This document shows positions 1-8,705 of a stretch of DNA of 64,000 bases, piece by piece. The notes beneath the pieces were generated by a model. That model did not search any database. It was not told where the DNA came from and worked only from the letters and a program-made list of their open reading frames with translations. Both the position numbers and the translations under genes were made by a program. Every line of letters begins with the position of its first letter. The stretch's first letter is position 1. The DNA lies in contig NZ_LBDA02000039.1 in assembly GCF_000980885.2 (NCBI RefSeq), forward strand, positions 1-64,000, in the 5' to 3' direction. Source of the stretch: Streptomyces malaysiense (lineage in GTDB: Bacteria; Actinomycetota; Actinomycetes; Streptomycetales; Streptomycetaceae).

Positions 1-24
1 GCGTCGGGACCGCGGTCCCGACGC
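1..24. terminator. Perfect palindrome at the left edge, likely terminator
   Basis: Twelve bases are followed directly by their reverse complement (centre CCGCGG), so the RNA would form a very stable hairpin. No T-run follows, which is common for Streptomyces terminators. It lies before the first gene and probably ends an upstream transcript outside the window. Confidence 0.5.
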
Positions 25-125
25 GTGCAGTCTGCCGCGCCACGGCACGGAGCACCAGTGCGCGCGGGGGCGCGCACGACAGCGGCCCGGAGCGCGCACG
101 GCGGCACGCCCCGGCGCCCCGTACG

Positions 126-158
126 CCTGGGCCCAGGGTCCCTTTGGGTCGACCAAAG
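126..158. promoter_or_regulatory. Two palindromes upstream of the cysteine synthase-like gene
   Basis: A perfect 12-bp palindrome CCTGGGCCCAGG occupies 126-137. It is followed by an inverted repeat CTTTGG-N5-CCAAAG at 142-158. Both lie 100-130 bp before the GTG start at 258, where a regulator could bind. Which protein binds is unknown. Confidence 0.35.
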
Positions 159-257
159 ATGCGTTTATGCAGGTGGGAAGCGGTCTGAAAGATGCTTATG
201 CTCGAAAGAGCCGGCCCGCCCGAGGCGCCGTCGGCGCAGAGCGTAAGGAGCCCCGAC

Positions 258-1382
258 GTGAGCATCACCCCCAAGGCCCGGACCGGCGCCACCCTCGATG
301 TCGACCGCACCGATCCCGCCTACCGCGACTGGCTGAAAGAGGCCGTCCGCAAGGTCCAGGCCGACGCCAACCGCTCGGCCGACACCCACCTGCTGCGCTT
401 TCCGCTGCCCGAGCGCTGGGGCATCGACCTCTACCTGAAGGACGAGTCGACGCACCCCACCGGCAGCCTCAAGCACCGCCTCGCCCGCTCGCTGTTCCTC
501 TACGGCCTCTGCAACGGCTGGATCCGCCCCGGCCGCCCGGTGATCGAGGCGTCCAGCGGCTCCACGGCGGTGTCCGAGGCGTACTTCGCCAAGCTGATCG
601 GCGTGCCCTTCATCGCGGTCATGCCCCGTACGACCAGCGCCGAGAAGTGCCGCCTCATCGAGTTCCACGGCGGCCGCTGCCACTTCGTGGACGACTCCCG
701 GAAGATGTACGAGGAGTCCGCCCGGCTCGCGGTGGAGACCGGTGGCCACTACATGGACCAGTTCACCTACGCCGAGCGGGCCACCGACTGGCGCGGCAAC
801 AACAACATCGCCGAATCGATCTTCCGTCAGCTGGAGTTGGAGCGGTTCCCGGAGCCGGCGTGGATCGTCGCCACGGCGGGCACCGGCGGCACCTCGGCGA
901 CGCTCGCCCGCTATGTGCACTACATGCAGTACGACACCCGGATCTGCGTCGCCGATCCGGACAACTCCTGTTTCTTCGAGGGCTGGACCGGCGGCGACCC
1001 GGACGTCACCTGCGACTGCGGCTCCCGCATCGAGGGGATCGGCCGGCCGCGCATGGAGCCGAGCTTCGTGCCCGGCGCGATCGACCGGATGATGAAGGTC
1101 CCGGACGCGGCGAGCGTCGCCGCCGTACGGGCCCTGGAAGGGGTGATCGGCCGCAAGGCGGGCGGCTCCACCGGGACCGGGCTGTGGAGCGCCCTGAAGA
1201 TCGTCTCCGAGATGGTGGCCGAGGGCCGTACCGGCAGTGTCGTCACCCTGCTGTGCGACCCGGGCGACCGTTACCTCGACAAGTACTACTCGAACGCGTG
1301 GCTCGCGGAGCAGGGCCTGGACATCGCGCCGTACGCGGCGGCGATCGAGACGCTGCTGGCCACCGGGGTCTGGCCCGACTGA
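258..1382 (+). CDS. PLP-dependent cysteine synthase family protein
   Basis: This 374-aa fold-type II PLP enzyme belongs to the cysteine synthase/cystathionine beta-synthase superfamily and probably carries out a beta-replacement or beta-elimination on a serine- or cysteine-type substrate; the exact substrate cannot be read. The PLP lysine is in THPTGSLKHR near residue 60. The phosphate or substrate loop EASSGSTAVSE follows near residue 98, and a glycine-rich GTGGTSATLARY motif sits near residue 210. GTG at 258 is chosen because AAGGAG lies 7 nt upstream; an in-frame ATG at 192 has no such site. It is slightly longer than standard CysK/CysM. It stands alone, with no sulfur-pathway partner nearby. 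Confidence 0.88.
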   Translation: MSITPKARTGATLDVDRTDPAYRDWLKEAVRKVQADANRSADTHLLRFPLPERWGIDLYLKDESTHPTGSLKHRLARSLFLYGLCNGWIRPGRPVIEASSGSTAVSEAYFAKLIGVPFIAVMPRTTSAEKCRLIEFHGGRCHFVDDSRKMYEESARLAVETGGHYMDQFTYAERATDWRGNNNIAESIFRQLELERFPEPAWIVATAGTGGTSATLARYVHYMQYDTRICVADPDNSCFFEGWTGGDPDVTCDCGSRIEGIGRPRMEPSFVPGAIDRMMKVPDAASVAAVRALEGVIGRKAGGSTGTGLWSALKIVSEMVAEGRTGSVVTLLCDPGDRYLDKYYSNAWLAEQGLDIAPYAAAIETLLATGVWPD

Positions 1383-1385
1383 GCG

Positions 1386-1529
1386 ACCGGCCCCCGCGAG
1401 GCGGACCCTGCTCCGCCGCCAGCCGGCGCAGGGCCCTGGCCGAGGGGGAGCCGGGTCGGCCGTGATCAGGACGACCTCCTGGTCGTCCTCGGGGACGAGT
1501 AGGACGTCGCAGTTCAGCGGCAGGCGGCC
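1386..1529 (-). pseudogene. C-terminal remnant of an MmyB-type XRE regulator
   Basis: Read on the minus strand, 1529-1451 gives LPLNCDVLLVPEDDQEVVLI followed by TADP. After a single-base frame change near 1450 it continues as GSPSARALRRLAAEQ. Together these match the end of the MmyB-like ligand-binding domain found at the C-terminus of many actinomycete XRE regulators (pattern L-x-L-x-x-x-x-L ... D-x-x-Q ... T-A-x-P-G-S-P-S ... A-L-x-x-L-A). The HTH domain and most of the protein are absent. It abuts an SDR tail on the opposite strand, which suggests a deletion that removed the shared middle of a divergent pair. Confidence 0.6.
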
Positions 1530-1828
1530 CGAGCTGGAGCACGAACCCGAACCCCCCGTTCGCCCCCGGCGCGGGCGCGGCCGCGTACCGGTCCTCGAAG
1601 GACGCCCTCAACGCCCTCACCGTCCTGTACGCCCCGACGCCGACCGGGGACGGGGCCAAGGTGAACGCGCTCGCTCCCGGGCTGCGCGCCACCGACCTCA
1701 ACCCCCGGGCGGCGGCGGGCGGGGACCCGGCGGAGGCCGCCCGAGGCGCCGTGCGGCCGGCGCTGCTGTCGGACGACGGGCCGACCGGCGCGTTCTTCTC
1801 CTGGGACGGCACCCCCGTGCCCTGGTGA
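1530..1828 (+). pseudogene. C-terminal remnant of a short-chain dehydrogenase (SDR)
   Basis: The reading frame ending at TGA 1826-1828 encodes a typical SDR C-terminal half. It has the catalytic YRSSK (Y-x-x-x-K) motif, then DALNALTVLYA, KVNALAPGLRATDLN, a GxxDPAEAARGAV helix and a closing TGAFFSWDGTPVPW. The Rossmann N-terminus with its TGxxxGxG motif is missing, and no start codon with a ribosome site precedes the fragment. The break point is next to the decayed XRE regulator on the other strand. A functional protein is very unlikely. Confidence 0.7.
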
Positions 1829-1904
1829 GTCGGTGATCCGGGGCCTGTCGTCCGGATCGTGCCGGGCCCGCGGGATCCGAGCCGGCCTGATCCGAGAACG
1901 GGCC

Positions 1905-2366
1905 TCAGGCCAGGCGCCGGTCCAGCGCCCCGGTCGCCCGCCGGATGGCGCGGCCCACCCCCGGCGCGGCCAGCCGGCAGCCGAGGCGGAACGCGGCGGT
2001 GCCGTCGAGCGCGAAGACCACCCGCAGGCGGGTGCCGGTGCCGGCCGGGGTCAGCCGCCATTCCTCGACCCAGGCACGGGCGCCCGGCGTGTTGGTCACA
2101 TCGACGCGGTACGTGTACAGCTCGGGCTTCTCCGCGACCAGGACGGTCTCCTCGAAGCGGATGCCGCCGCGCAGCCGGACATCGCGCCCGCCGTCCGTCG
2201 GCCGCGCGGAGACCACCGCGGAGAGCCATCGCGGCATGCTCGCCACGTCCTCGGCGAGGGCCCGGTAGACCAGGGCCGGAGCGGCGTCCATGTCCCGGCC
2301 GAACACCAGGCGCACGGGGGCGCGGTCGACGAAGTCCGGACCGACCGGACGCAGACGCTGGGCCAT
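1905..2366 (-). CDS. SRPBCC family protein
   Basis: This 153-aa protein has the START/Bet v1-like SRPBCC pattern: an N-terminal strand and helix (VRLVFGRDMDAAPALVYRAL, roughly residues 18-37), a run of beta strands with FEETVLVAEKPELYTYRVDV in the middle, and a C-terminal helix. Such proteins form a hydrophobic cavity for lipids, polyketides or other small ligands. The ligand here is unknown. GGAGG lies 7-11 nt before the ATG. It is transcribed away from the DeoR regulator side of the locus and stands alone. Polyketide cyclase or lipid carrier are both possible readings. Confidence 0.8.
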   Translation of the reverse strand: MAQRLRPVGPDFVDRAPVRLVFGRDMDAAPALVYRALAEDVASMPRWLSAVVSARPTDGGRDVRLRGGIRFEETVLVAEKPELYTYRVDVTNTPGARAWVEEWRLTPAGTGTRLRVVFALDGTAAFRLGCRLAAPGVGRAIRRATGALDRRLA

Positions 2367-2457
2367 GGCGGCAACCTCCTCGTGAAGTCCGCACGGAGGC
2401 GGGCGCTGGTCCTCCGCCGTACGGGGGGGCCTTGGCAGCAGCGTAGTTGACGAGGTG

Positions 2458-3351
2458 TCAGTTGTCCCCGGCGTCGTCGTCGGGTTCCGCGGCGGTGTCG
2501 CCGTCCGGTTCCTCGTCGTCCTCGGCCGGGTCCTCGATGTCCGGCTCCCCGGCCACGATCAGTCGCCGCAGATGCTCGCAGACCTCGGCGCGTGCCTCCC
2601 CCGGCAGCCCCGAGTCGGTCACGAGGGTGTCCACCTGGCTCAGCGCGGCGAACGAACTGAGGCCCACCGTGCCCCACTTGGTGTGGTCGGCGACCACCAC
2701 CACGCGTCGCGCCGAGTGCACCAGACGGCGGTTGGTCTCGGCCTCGGCCAGGTTCGGCGTGGACAGGCCGGCCTCGACCGATATGCCGTGCACGCCGAGG
2801 AAGAGCAGATCGAAGTGGAGCGCGGTGATCGCCTGGTCGGCCACCGGACCCACCAGCGAGTCGGACGGGGTGCGCACCCCGCCGGTGAGTACCACCGTGG
2901 CCGCGCCCTGCCGCTGCCCCGAGGTGCGCTGTGCCGCGTGGAAGACGTCCGCGACCCGCACCGAGTTCGTCACCACGGTCAGGTCCGGTACCTCCAGCAG
3001 GTGCTGCGCGAGCGCGTAGGTCGTCGTACCGCCGGACAGGGCGATGGCGGTGCCGGGGGTGACCAGGGCGGCGGCGGCCCGCGCGATGTCCTCCTTGGCC
3101 GACAGCTCCAGGCCCGACTTGGCCTCGAAGCCCGGCTCATGGGTGCTCGCCTCGACCACCGGGACCGCGCCGCCGTGCACCTTCTCCAGCACGCCCTGCC
3201 GGGCCAGCGCGTCCAGGTCGCGGCGTACGGTCATGTCCGACACGCCGAGCCTGCGGGTCAGTTCGTTGACCCGGGCACCGCCGCGGCGCCGGACCTCGTC
3301 CAGGATCAGGGCGCGGCGCTGCTCCGCGAGGAGGTGCTGATTCTCGCTCAC
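2458..3351 (-). CDS. DeoR/GlpR family transcriptional regulator
   Basis: This 297-aa regulator starts at GTG 3351, preceded by GGAG at suitable spacing; upstream in-frame codons lack a ribosome site. The N-terminal winged helix-turn-helix is classic DeoR: LAEQRRALILDEVRRRG, then VNELTRRLGVSDMTVRRDLD, then GVLEKVHGGA. The DeoR sensor domain follows (GTAIALSGGTTTYALAQHL; VVVVADHTKWG), which usually binds a sugar phosphate. The last 25 residues are an unusual acidic tail (EDPAEDDEEPDGDTAAEPDD). No sugar-metabolism gene is adjacent, so the target is unknown. Confidence 0.9.
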   Translation of the reverse strand: MSENQHLLAEQRRALILDEVRRRGGARVNELTRRLGVSDMTVRRDLDALARQGVLEKVHGGAVPVVEASTHEPGFEAKSGLELSAKEDIARAAAALVTPGTAIALSGGTTTYALAQHLLEVPDLTVVTNSVRVADVFHAAQRTSGQRQGAATVVLTGGVRTPSDSLVGPVADQAITALHFDLLFLGVHGISVEAGLSTPNLAEAETNRRLVHSARRVVVVADHTKWGTVGLSSFAALSQVDTLVTDSGLPGEARAEVCEHLRRLIVAGEPDIEDPAEDDEEPDGDTAAEPDDDAGDN

Positions 3352-3521
3352 GTACGCTCCGGTCCTTTCGCCGTCAACCGTCCGACACCCCCGCGCACCC
3401 GCCCGCGAGCAGTGCGTCCGCCCGTCCTCAGGTGCGCGGGCGTCCCATCTTTTCACGGGACGGCACGGGGTGCGCCACCGCCCGCCGCCACGGTCGCCGC
3501 CGCACCGATCGGGGAGATTCC

Positions 3522-4350
3522 GTGACGAGCAGTGCGTGGCATGCCGAACCGGACATCTTCGGCGCGCGCGGACACCGGCCGCGCGGCGTCACGGGAGGGG
3601 TGTGGAACACGCTCAGGAACGCCCCGGCTGCCCGCGGACCCGGCGTTCGGCGGGCTGATCCGGCGCAGGGACGCTGGTGGTGGTGCTCGGGGTGGTCGTG
3701 CGGGGGATGGCCGCGGGGGATGGGCCGCGGGGGTGCGGAGCCCGCCACGCCCGGCACCGGGACCGGTGCCGGGCGTGGCATCCACGGTCTCGGCGGCCCG
3801 CCACCGCGCTGCTCGCCTGTGCGCCGGGCGGCGTGACGTCCGACGGGGTCGCCCAGCGCATGGGCGACTGTCTGGACGGAACCGGTACCGCCCGCTCCGG
3901 GCCGCCGGTACCGCGCGGCTCGCCCGCGCCGAACGCGACCGCGTACGCCGGGAGCACCCGGGTGAGCCCGAGGACCCGGCGCGGACCCGCGCCATCGCCC
4001 GCACCCGGGCCATGGCCGCGCTCACCGACCGCGCCCCGCCCGTGCTCATCGAGCTCCGCGCCACCACCCTGGTCCTCGGCGGCGGAGCGCCGGCCGGCGC
4101 GGCGGGCGGCACGGTGACCGCCGTACGGATCGCCGCCGGGATCTCCCAGGGGCTGGGCTCATGGCTGGGCGGGCTCGGGTTCCTGCCGTTCGTCACCTGG
4201 GGACGGCGCGCCTACAAGGACCGCGGTGCCCGACCTGACCTGGCGGATGGCGACCTGGACCGGGACGCCCGCCATGCGGGCGGGGATCGCGCTGCTGACG
4301 TACGGCCACCGCTGGAGCGTCTGTACGGCCGCCCGTTCCCGCCCACTTCG
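3522..4350 (+). pseudogene. Degenerate membrane-protein gene with several frameshifts
   Basis: GTG at 3522 has GGGGAG five bases upstream and opens a natural-looking start, VTSSAWHAEPDIFGARGHRP. The meaningful reading then moves between all three frames: a hydrophobic stretch LVVVLGVVVRGMAAG near 3670; ARAERDRVRREHPGEPEDPA and VLIELRATTLVLGGG near 3920-4080; ISQGLGSWLGGLGFLPFVTW near 4140-4200; and PDLTWRMATWTGTPAMRAGI near 4228-4290. I do not recognise the family. The pieces in order look like one eroded protein rather than several genes. No intact CDS lies between 3352 and 4362. Confidence 0.45.
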
Positions 4351-4362
4351 GGCCCGCGGCGC

Positions 4363-6801
4363 TCAGGTCGGTTCGGGCAGGTCCTCCGGATGCAGCAGGG
4401 TCAGATCGTCGGTGGTCGGATCGGGGAGCTGGGCGACCCGGCTCGCGTGGCGTTCGACCATGGCCTCGAAGGTCTGGCGGGCGGTGCGGCCGTTGCCGAA
4501 GGCAGGGCCCTTCGGGACGGCGGTGAAGTAGGTGACCAGGGCCTCGGCGGTGCCCGGGGCGAGACGGTACTCGTGTTCGTCGGCCTGCTGCCCGACGATC
4601 CGCAGCAGTTCCTCCGGGCCGTAGTCGCCGAAGGTGATGGTGCGGGAGAAGCGCGAGGCCACGCCGGGGTTGACGGACAGGAAGCGTTCCATCTCCGCCG
4701 TGTACCCGGCGACGATCACCACCACCGCGTCCCGCTGGTCCTCCATCAGCTTCACCAGCGTGTCGATCGCCTCCTTGCCGAAGTCGCGCCCGGCGTCCTG
4801 CGGCGACAGCGCGTACGCCTCGTCGATGAACAGCACCCCGCCGTGGGCCCGTTGGAACGCCTCCTGGGTGCGGATCGCGGTGGAGCCGATGTGCTCGCCG
4901 ACCAGGTCCACCCGGGACACCTCGACCAGGTGGCCCTTGTCCAGCACGCCGAGGGAGGCGAGGATCTCGCCGTACAGCCGGGCCACCGTCGTCTTGCCGG
5001 TGCCGGGGGAACCGGTGAAGACCAGATGCCGTTTGACGGACGCGGCCTTCAGCCCCGCGCGCTGCCGGCGCCGGCCCACCTCGATCATGTCGGTCAGCGC
5101 CCGCACCTCGCGCTTGACGCTCTCCAGGCCCACCAGCGCGTCCAGTTCACCGAGCACGTCCTTCGACGTACGCGGCGGTTCCGCCGGCTCCGCGACGGCG
5201 ACCTGCGGCTCCTGCTCGGTGCTGCGCTGCCCGGGGATCGAGCCGAGCAGTCCGGGGGAGTGCGACACCGTCTGCACGGCCGTCTGCCGCGTCGCCGGGG
5301 GCCGCAGGCTGCCGCTCTCGTCGCTGGTGCAGTCTTCCACGACCGGCCCCGAACCGGACCCGGCGTCCGGGCCGCCCTCGGCGAACTCGTAACCCCCGCG
5401 CGCACAGCGCTCGGTGCGGCACCTGCGCAGCGTGGTGCGGCAGCCGTCGATCACATGGAAGCCGTAGCCGCCGCTCCCGCTGACCCGGCAGTTCAGGAAG
5501 CTGCCCCGGCCGCCCGCGGAGACGTAGAAACCGGCTTCGGCGGGGGAGTCGACGGTGCAGCGCTCGATGGTCGGGTCGGCGCCCTTGGTGACGATCACAC
5601 CGGTCTGGGTGCCGTCCACGGTGCAGTTGTCGAGGGTGCCGCCGCTGCCGTGGTCCCGGAACCAGGCGCCGGTCGCCGCGTCCCTGATCCGGCAGTCGTC
5701 GAGCTGCGCGGTCGCGCCGTCGCTCACCGACACGGCCGTGTTGCGCACCTGGGACAGATCGCTGTCCACCACGTCCGCGCGTGAACCGCGGTCCAGCACG
5801 AACAGCGCGTCCGGCACGTCGTGCACCCGGCAGGAGTCCAGCACCGCGGTGGCGCCGTCGCTCACCCACACCGCCGGATAGTCACCGGTGCTGTCGAAGA
5901 TCTCGCACTGGTTGGCGTCCACCCGGGTGCCCGGGTCCCACACCGACAGCCCGTTGCGCCCGAACTGCCGGACCGTCGTCCGGGTCAGCGTCAGCACCGA
6001 GCGCGAGCGCAGGTCGACCGCGTTCTCCGGGATGTCGTGGATCCGGCAGTCCTCCAGCGTGAGCACCGCGTCGGTGTCCAGCGTGACGCCGTCGGCGGTG
6101 GTGCGGTGCACATCGCAGTCGGTCAGCTGCGCGGTGGCCCGCTGGGTGACCTGCACCCCGCAGCCGCGGACCTCGTAGATCTCGCAACCGACCGCCTCCA
6201 GCGCGGAGTTCTCCCCGGTCACGGTGAACCCGGTGCCGGAGGCGTGGTGCACCCGGCAGCGGTCCAGGCGCGGATGGCCGCCGCCGCGCACCGCCACGCC
6301 CGCCTGTCCGGCCGCCACGATCTCGCACTCCTCGAACACCCCGCTGCCGCCGTCGAGTACGGCGATGCCGATACCGGCCGGGTTGTCCACGGTGAGCCGG
6401 CGCACGGTCGGACGCGCCGAGCCGCGCACCTCCACACCGACGGCCGAGCGGGTCACGATCCGCACGTCCATCAGCTCGGGCGTGCCCTCCTCGACCAGCA
6501 GCGCGGGCGCCGCGGCGTCCTGGCCCTCCACATGCAGGTCGTGCACCACGGCCGAGGCCCGCACGGTCAGCGGTACCCCGTCCACCGGAGCGATCCGCAC
6601 CGAGCCCGGCGAGCCGTCCGGCCCGCGGAGCGTCACCGCCCGCTGGATCACCAGGTTCTCCCGGTAGGTACCGGGGGCGATGGTGAGGACGTCGCCGTCG
6701 GCGGCGGCCTCCAGGGCGGCGGCGAGCGATGCGTACTCACCCGTGCGGCGCCGCCACCGCGAGGTACCGGTGTGCGTCACCTGGACCGTGCCCTGTGCCA
6801 T
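4363..6801 (-). CDS. Right-handed beta-helix repeat protein fused to a CbxX/CfqX-type AAA+ ATPase
   Basis: This is an 812-aa two-part protein. Residues about 20-500 are parallel beta-helix repeats, seen as a recurring unit of about 22-24 residues with a CxI or CxV core (such as LEDCRIHDIPENAVDLRSRS and LDSCRVHDVPDALFVLDRGS). Residues about 545-812 form an AAA+ module of the CbxX/CfqX (EccA-like) type, with Walker A GSPGTGKTTVARLYGEIL near 595, Walker B GVLFIDEAYAL near 650 and arginines in SRFSRTITFGDY. ATG 6801 follows a purine-rich GGGGGCAG; the longer open frame upstream is low complexity. The beta-helix may recognise a partner or carbohydrate while the ATPase remodels it; this is inference. 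Confidence 0.88.
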   Translation of the reverse strand: MAQGTVQVTHTGTSRWRRRTGEYASLAAALEAAADGDVLTIAPGTYRENLVIQRAVTLRGPDGSPGSVRIAPVDGVPLTVRASAVVHDLHVEGQDAAAPALLVEEGTPELMDVRIVTRSAVGVEVRGSARPTVRRLTVDNPAGIGIAVLDGGSGVFEECEIVAAGQAGVAVRGGGHPRLDRCRVHHASGTGFTVTGENSALEAVGCEIYEVRGCGVQVTQRATAQLTDCDVHRTTADGVTLDTDAVLTLEDCRIHDIPENAVDLRSRSVLTLTRTTVRQFGRNGLSVWDPGTRVDANQCEIFDSTGDYPAVWVSDGATAVLDSCRVHDVPDALFVLDRGSRADVVDSDLSQVRNTAVSVSDGATAQLDDCRIRDAATGAWFRDHGSGGTLDNCTVDGTQTGVIVTKGADPTIERCTVDSPAEAGFYVSAGGRGSFLNCRVSGSGGYGFHVIDGCRTTLRRCRTERCARGGYEFAEGGPDAGSGSGPVVEDCTSDESGSLRPPATRQTAVQTVSHSPGLLGSIPGQRSTEQEPQVAVAEPAEPPRTSKDVLGELDALVGLESVKREVRALTDMIEVGRRRQRAGLKAASVKRHLVFTGSPGTGKTTVARLYGEILASLGVLDKGHLVEVSRVDLVGEHIGSTAIRTQEAFQRAHGGVLFIDEAYALSPQDAGRDFGKEAIDTLVKLMEDQRDAVVVIVAGYTAEMERFLSVNPGVASRFSRTITFGDYGPEELLRIVGQQADEHEYRLAPGTAEALVTYFTAVPKGPAFGNGRTARQTFEAMVERHASRVAQLPDPTTDDLTLLHPEDLPEPT

Positions 6802-7023
6802 GGCGTTGCTCTGCCCCCACCTCGTCGTACTGATGGCCGACGCCCCGACCGGGCGGCGCCGCCGGGTCCGGGAGAGTGCCCGGCCCCTGGGGCCGCCCGT
6901 CCGCGTGCCCGTGTCCGTGCGTGTCCCCGACGTGCGCCCGCCTGCGGGTTGCCGCCGAAAGCGCTTCGGCCGGTCCACCGTAGCGTGTGCGCCCGGGGTG
7001 GGTTGACCACAGCCTGCCCGCGG

Positions 7024-7626
7024 TCAGCTGCCGGTGCCCGCCTTGCCCCAGTCCGGACCCGCCCGGTCCCAGGCCCGCTCCCACCGTGCGTACCGGCGGC
7101 GGACCATGCGCCAGACGGTGAGCCGCCGGGCGGTCTCGACCAGGCCCGCGGCCAGCAGGGCCGCGCCGAATCCGGCCAGGACGGCGTGGGCCGTCGCCGT
7201 GACGGAGTCCAGCGGGCGGGTCGTTATTCGGCCCTGCGGATCCGTCCAGAGCCCGAAGTGGTCCCCGGGGTGGGGGGACTTGAGGTCGGCGAGGGCCGGG
7301 CCGTGGTGCGCGGTGCCGTCCGGCGCGGACCAGTCGGCGACGACGCGGCTGCGGACCTCGTGCGCGCCGGCCGAGTCGGGATCGCTCTCGGGGGCCCGAC
7401 CCAGCGGCCGCACCACGGTGGCCGTGACCAGATGATGGGTGTGCTGTTCCACCCGCGCGGCACGCTGGAGCGAGTCCTCGGCGACGAAGCCGACCAGCGC
7501 GCCGGCCAGGGGCGCCACCACGGCGATCAGTACCAGCGCGACCAGCGCCACCCACGCCTCGGCCAGATCGGTCGCGCGGCACAGCGGATTGCGTCTCCAG
7601 CGCCACAGGCCCGTGACTGCCCGCAT
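7024..7626 (-). CDS. Rv1733c-like two-TM membrane protein
   Basis: This 200-aa protein has the Rv1733c architecture. It has a short basic N-terminus (WRWRRNPLCRATD), a first membrane helix at about residues 23-47, an extracytoplasmic domain of about 90 residues with VTATVV and FGLWTDPQGRI, a second helix at about 145-168, and a basic cytosolic end RRYARWERAWDRAGPDW. GGGGAG precedes the ATG. Mycobacterial Rv1733c belongs to the DosR dormancy regulon; its molecular role is not known. The same C-terminal pattern recurs in the partial gene at the right edge of the window, so there are at least two paralogues in 64 kb. Confidence 0.8.
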   Translation of the reverse strand: MRAVTGLWRWRRNPLCRATDLAEAWVALVALVLIAVVAPLAGALVGFVAEDSLQRAARVEQHTHHLVTATVVRPLGRAPESDPDSAGAHEVRSRVVADWSAPDGTAHHGPALADLKSPHPGDHFGLWTDPQGRITTRPLDSVTATAHAVLAGFGAALLAAGLVETARRLTVWRMVRRRYARWERAWDRAGPDWGKAGTGS

Positions 7627-7646
7627 CTCCCCACCCCCACGTCCCC

Positions 7647-7666
7647 CGCGGCCGGTGACGGCCGCG
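7647..7666. terminator. Hairpin downstream of the MOSC gene
   Basis: Perfect 8-bp inverted repeat CGCGGCCG-GTGA-CGGCCGCG between the end of the MOSC gene and the start of the Rv1733c-like gene, both on the minus strand. It may end the MOSC transcript. No T-tract is present. Confidence 0.4.
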
Positions 7667-7801
7667 ACGTCTCACGCGTTTCTCATGTCACCCCAACGAC
7701 CGGCGACGTCGCCATGGTTCCCCGATCTCCGAAACCGGCCCCGGCCCACCGGATCACCGTCCTGCCGGACCGCCCGTCCTGCCGGGCGACCGGCCCGAGG
7801 T

Positions 7802-8662
7802 CTACCGGGCCGCGTTCGGCCCCGCCCCGCTCCCGCCCCGCTCCAGCACCCGCACCGGATCGCCGACCCGGACGGTCCCGCGTGTGAGCGGAACGACGTT
7901 CTGCCCGAAGATCAGGCCGCCGTCGATCCTGCGATGCCGGGCCAGTGTGTACAGCGGCTCCCGGCCGCGCGCGGCGGTGCCCTGGTCGGTGGTGGTCACC
8001 ACGCAGCGCCGGCAGGTGCGCGCCACGCGGAAGACGACCTCGCCGATGGAGAGGCGGGTCCACTCGTCCTCCGCCCACGCCTCGGTGCCGCGGACCACGA
8101 CGCCGGGCCGGAACCGGTCCATGGGCAGCGGCCCCTCGGCGGCGTGACGGCCCCGAGATATCAGGGAGTTGAGGGCGTCGAGGGAGGCCGACGCGGTGAC
8201 GAGCAGTGGATAGCCGTCGGCGAAGCTGACCGTCTCGCCCGGCAGCGCGTACTCCGGGTCGACGGGGCGGCGGGTGGCCGGGTCGTCCAGGTGCACCAGG
8301 CGTACGTCCTGGCCGAGGTAGGCGCTGCACCAGGCGTGCGCCGCCGGCGCGGCCGGCACCGCCTCCACCTTCTGCCCGAAGATGTTCACCGGCACGGTGC
8401 CCGAGGGCTCGGGCACCTCGACGGTCGCCGCCGCCCGCCCGGCCGCCGACAGACGCAGACCGCCGCCGGCCAGAGGCTCGGCGGCGGCCAGGGCGAGACG
8501 CGGCTGCTCCCGCTGGGTGACGACCTTCCCCCCGTCGTCGATCAGCGCCCAGCGCCGGTCGCCGGCCAGCCCCCAGGGTTCCACCGCGGCCGCGTCGACC
8601 GCCAGGCCCTGAAATGCCTTGACCGGGTAGAGATGGATCGACTGCACTTCGGCGATTTCCAT
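7802..8662 (-). CDS. MOSC domain-containing protein
   Basis: This 286-aa protein has an N-terminal MOSC_N beta-barrel (IHLYPVKAFQGLAVDAAAVE at residues 9-28, GDRRWALID) and a C-terminal MOSC domain with the conserved cysteine in CRRCVVTTTDQGT. MOSC proteins bind molybdenum cofactor or move sulfur; the family includes YcbX and mARC-type reductases of N-hydroxylated compounds. ATG 8662 gives the standard family start. A possible -10 (CACGAT) lies six bases before it, so the mRNA may be leaderless. No ferredoxin fusion is present. The substrate is unknown. Confidence 0.87.
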   Translation of the reverse strand: MEIAEVQSIHLYPVKAFQGLAVDAAAVEPWGLAGDRRWALIDDGGKVVTQREQPRLALAAAEPLAGGGLRLSAAGRAAATVEVPEPSGTVPVNIFGQKVEAVPAAPAAHAWCSAYLGQDVRLVHLDDPATRRPVDPEYALPGETVSFADGYPLLVTASASLDALNSLISRGRHAAEGPLPMDRFRPGVVVRGTEAWAEDEWTRLSIGEVVFRVARTCRRCVVTTTDQGTAARGREPLYTLARHRRIDGGLIFGQNVVPLTRGTVRVGDPVRVLERGGSGAGPNAAR

Positions 8663-8705
8663 GCCGCCATCGTGCCAGGTGCCACCGGCAGCGGGGGCGC
8701 CTCGA

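Noticed and set aside
165..920. Long minus-strand open frame opposite the cysteine synthase-like gene
   Set aside because: Antisense shadow of a well-supported CDS; its translation is Gly/Arg/Val-rich and has no domain or ribosome site.
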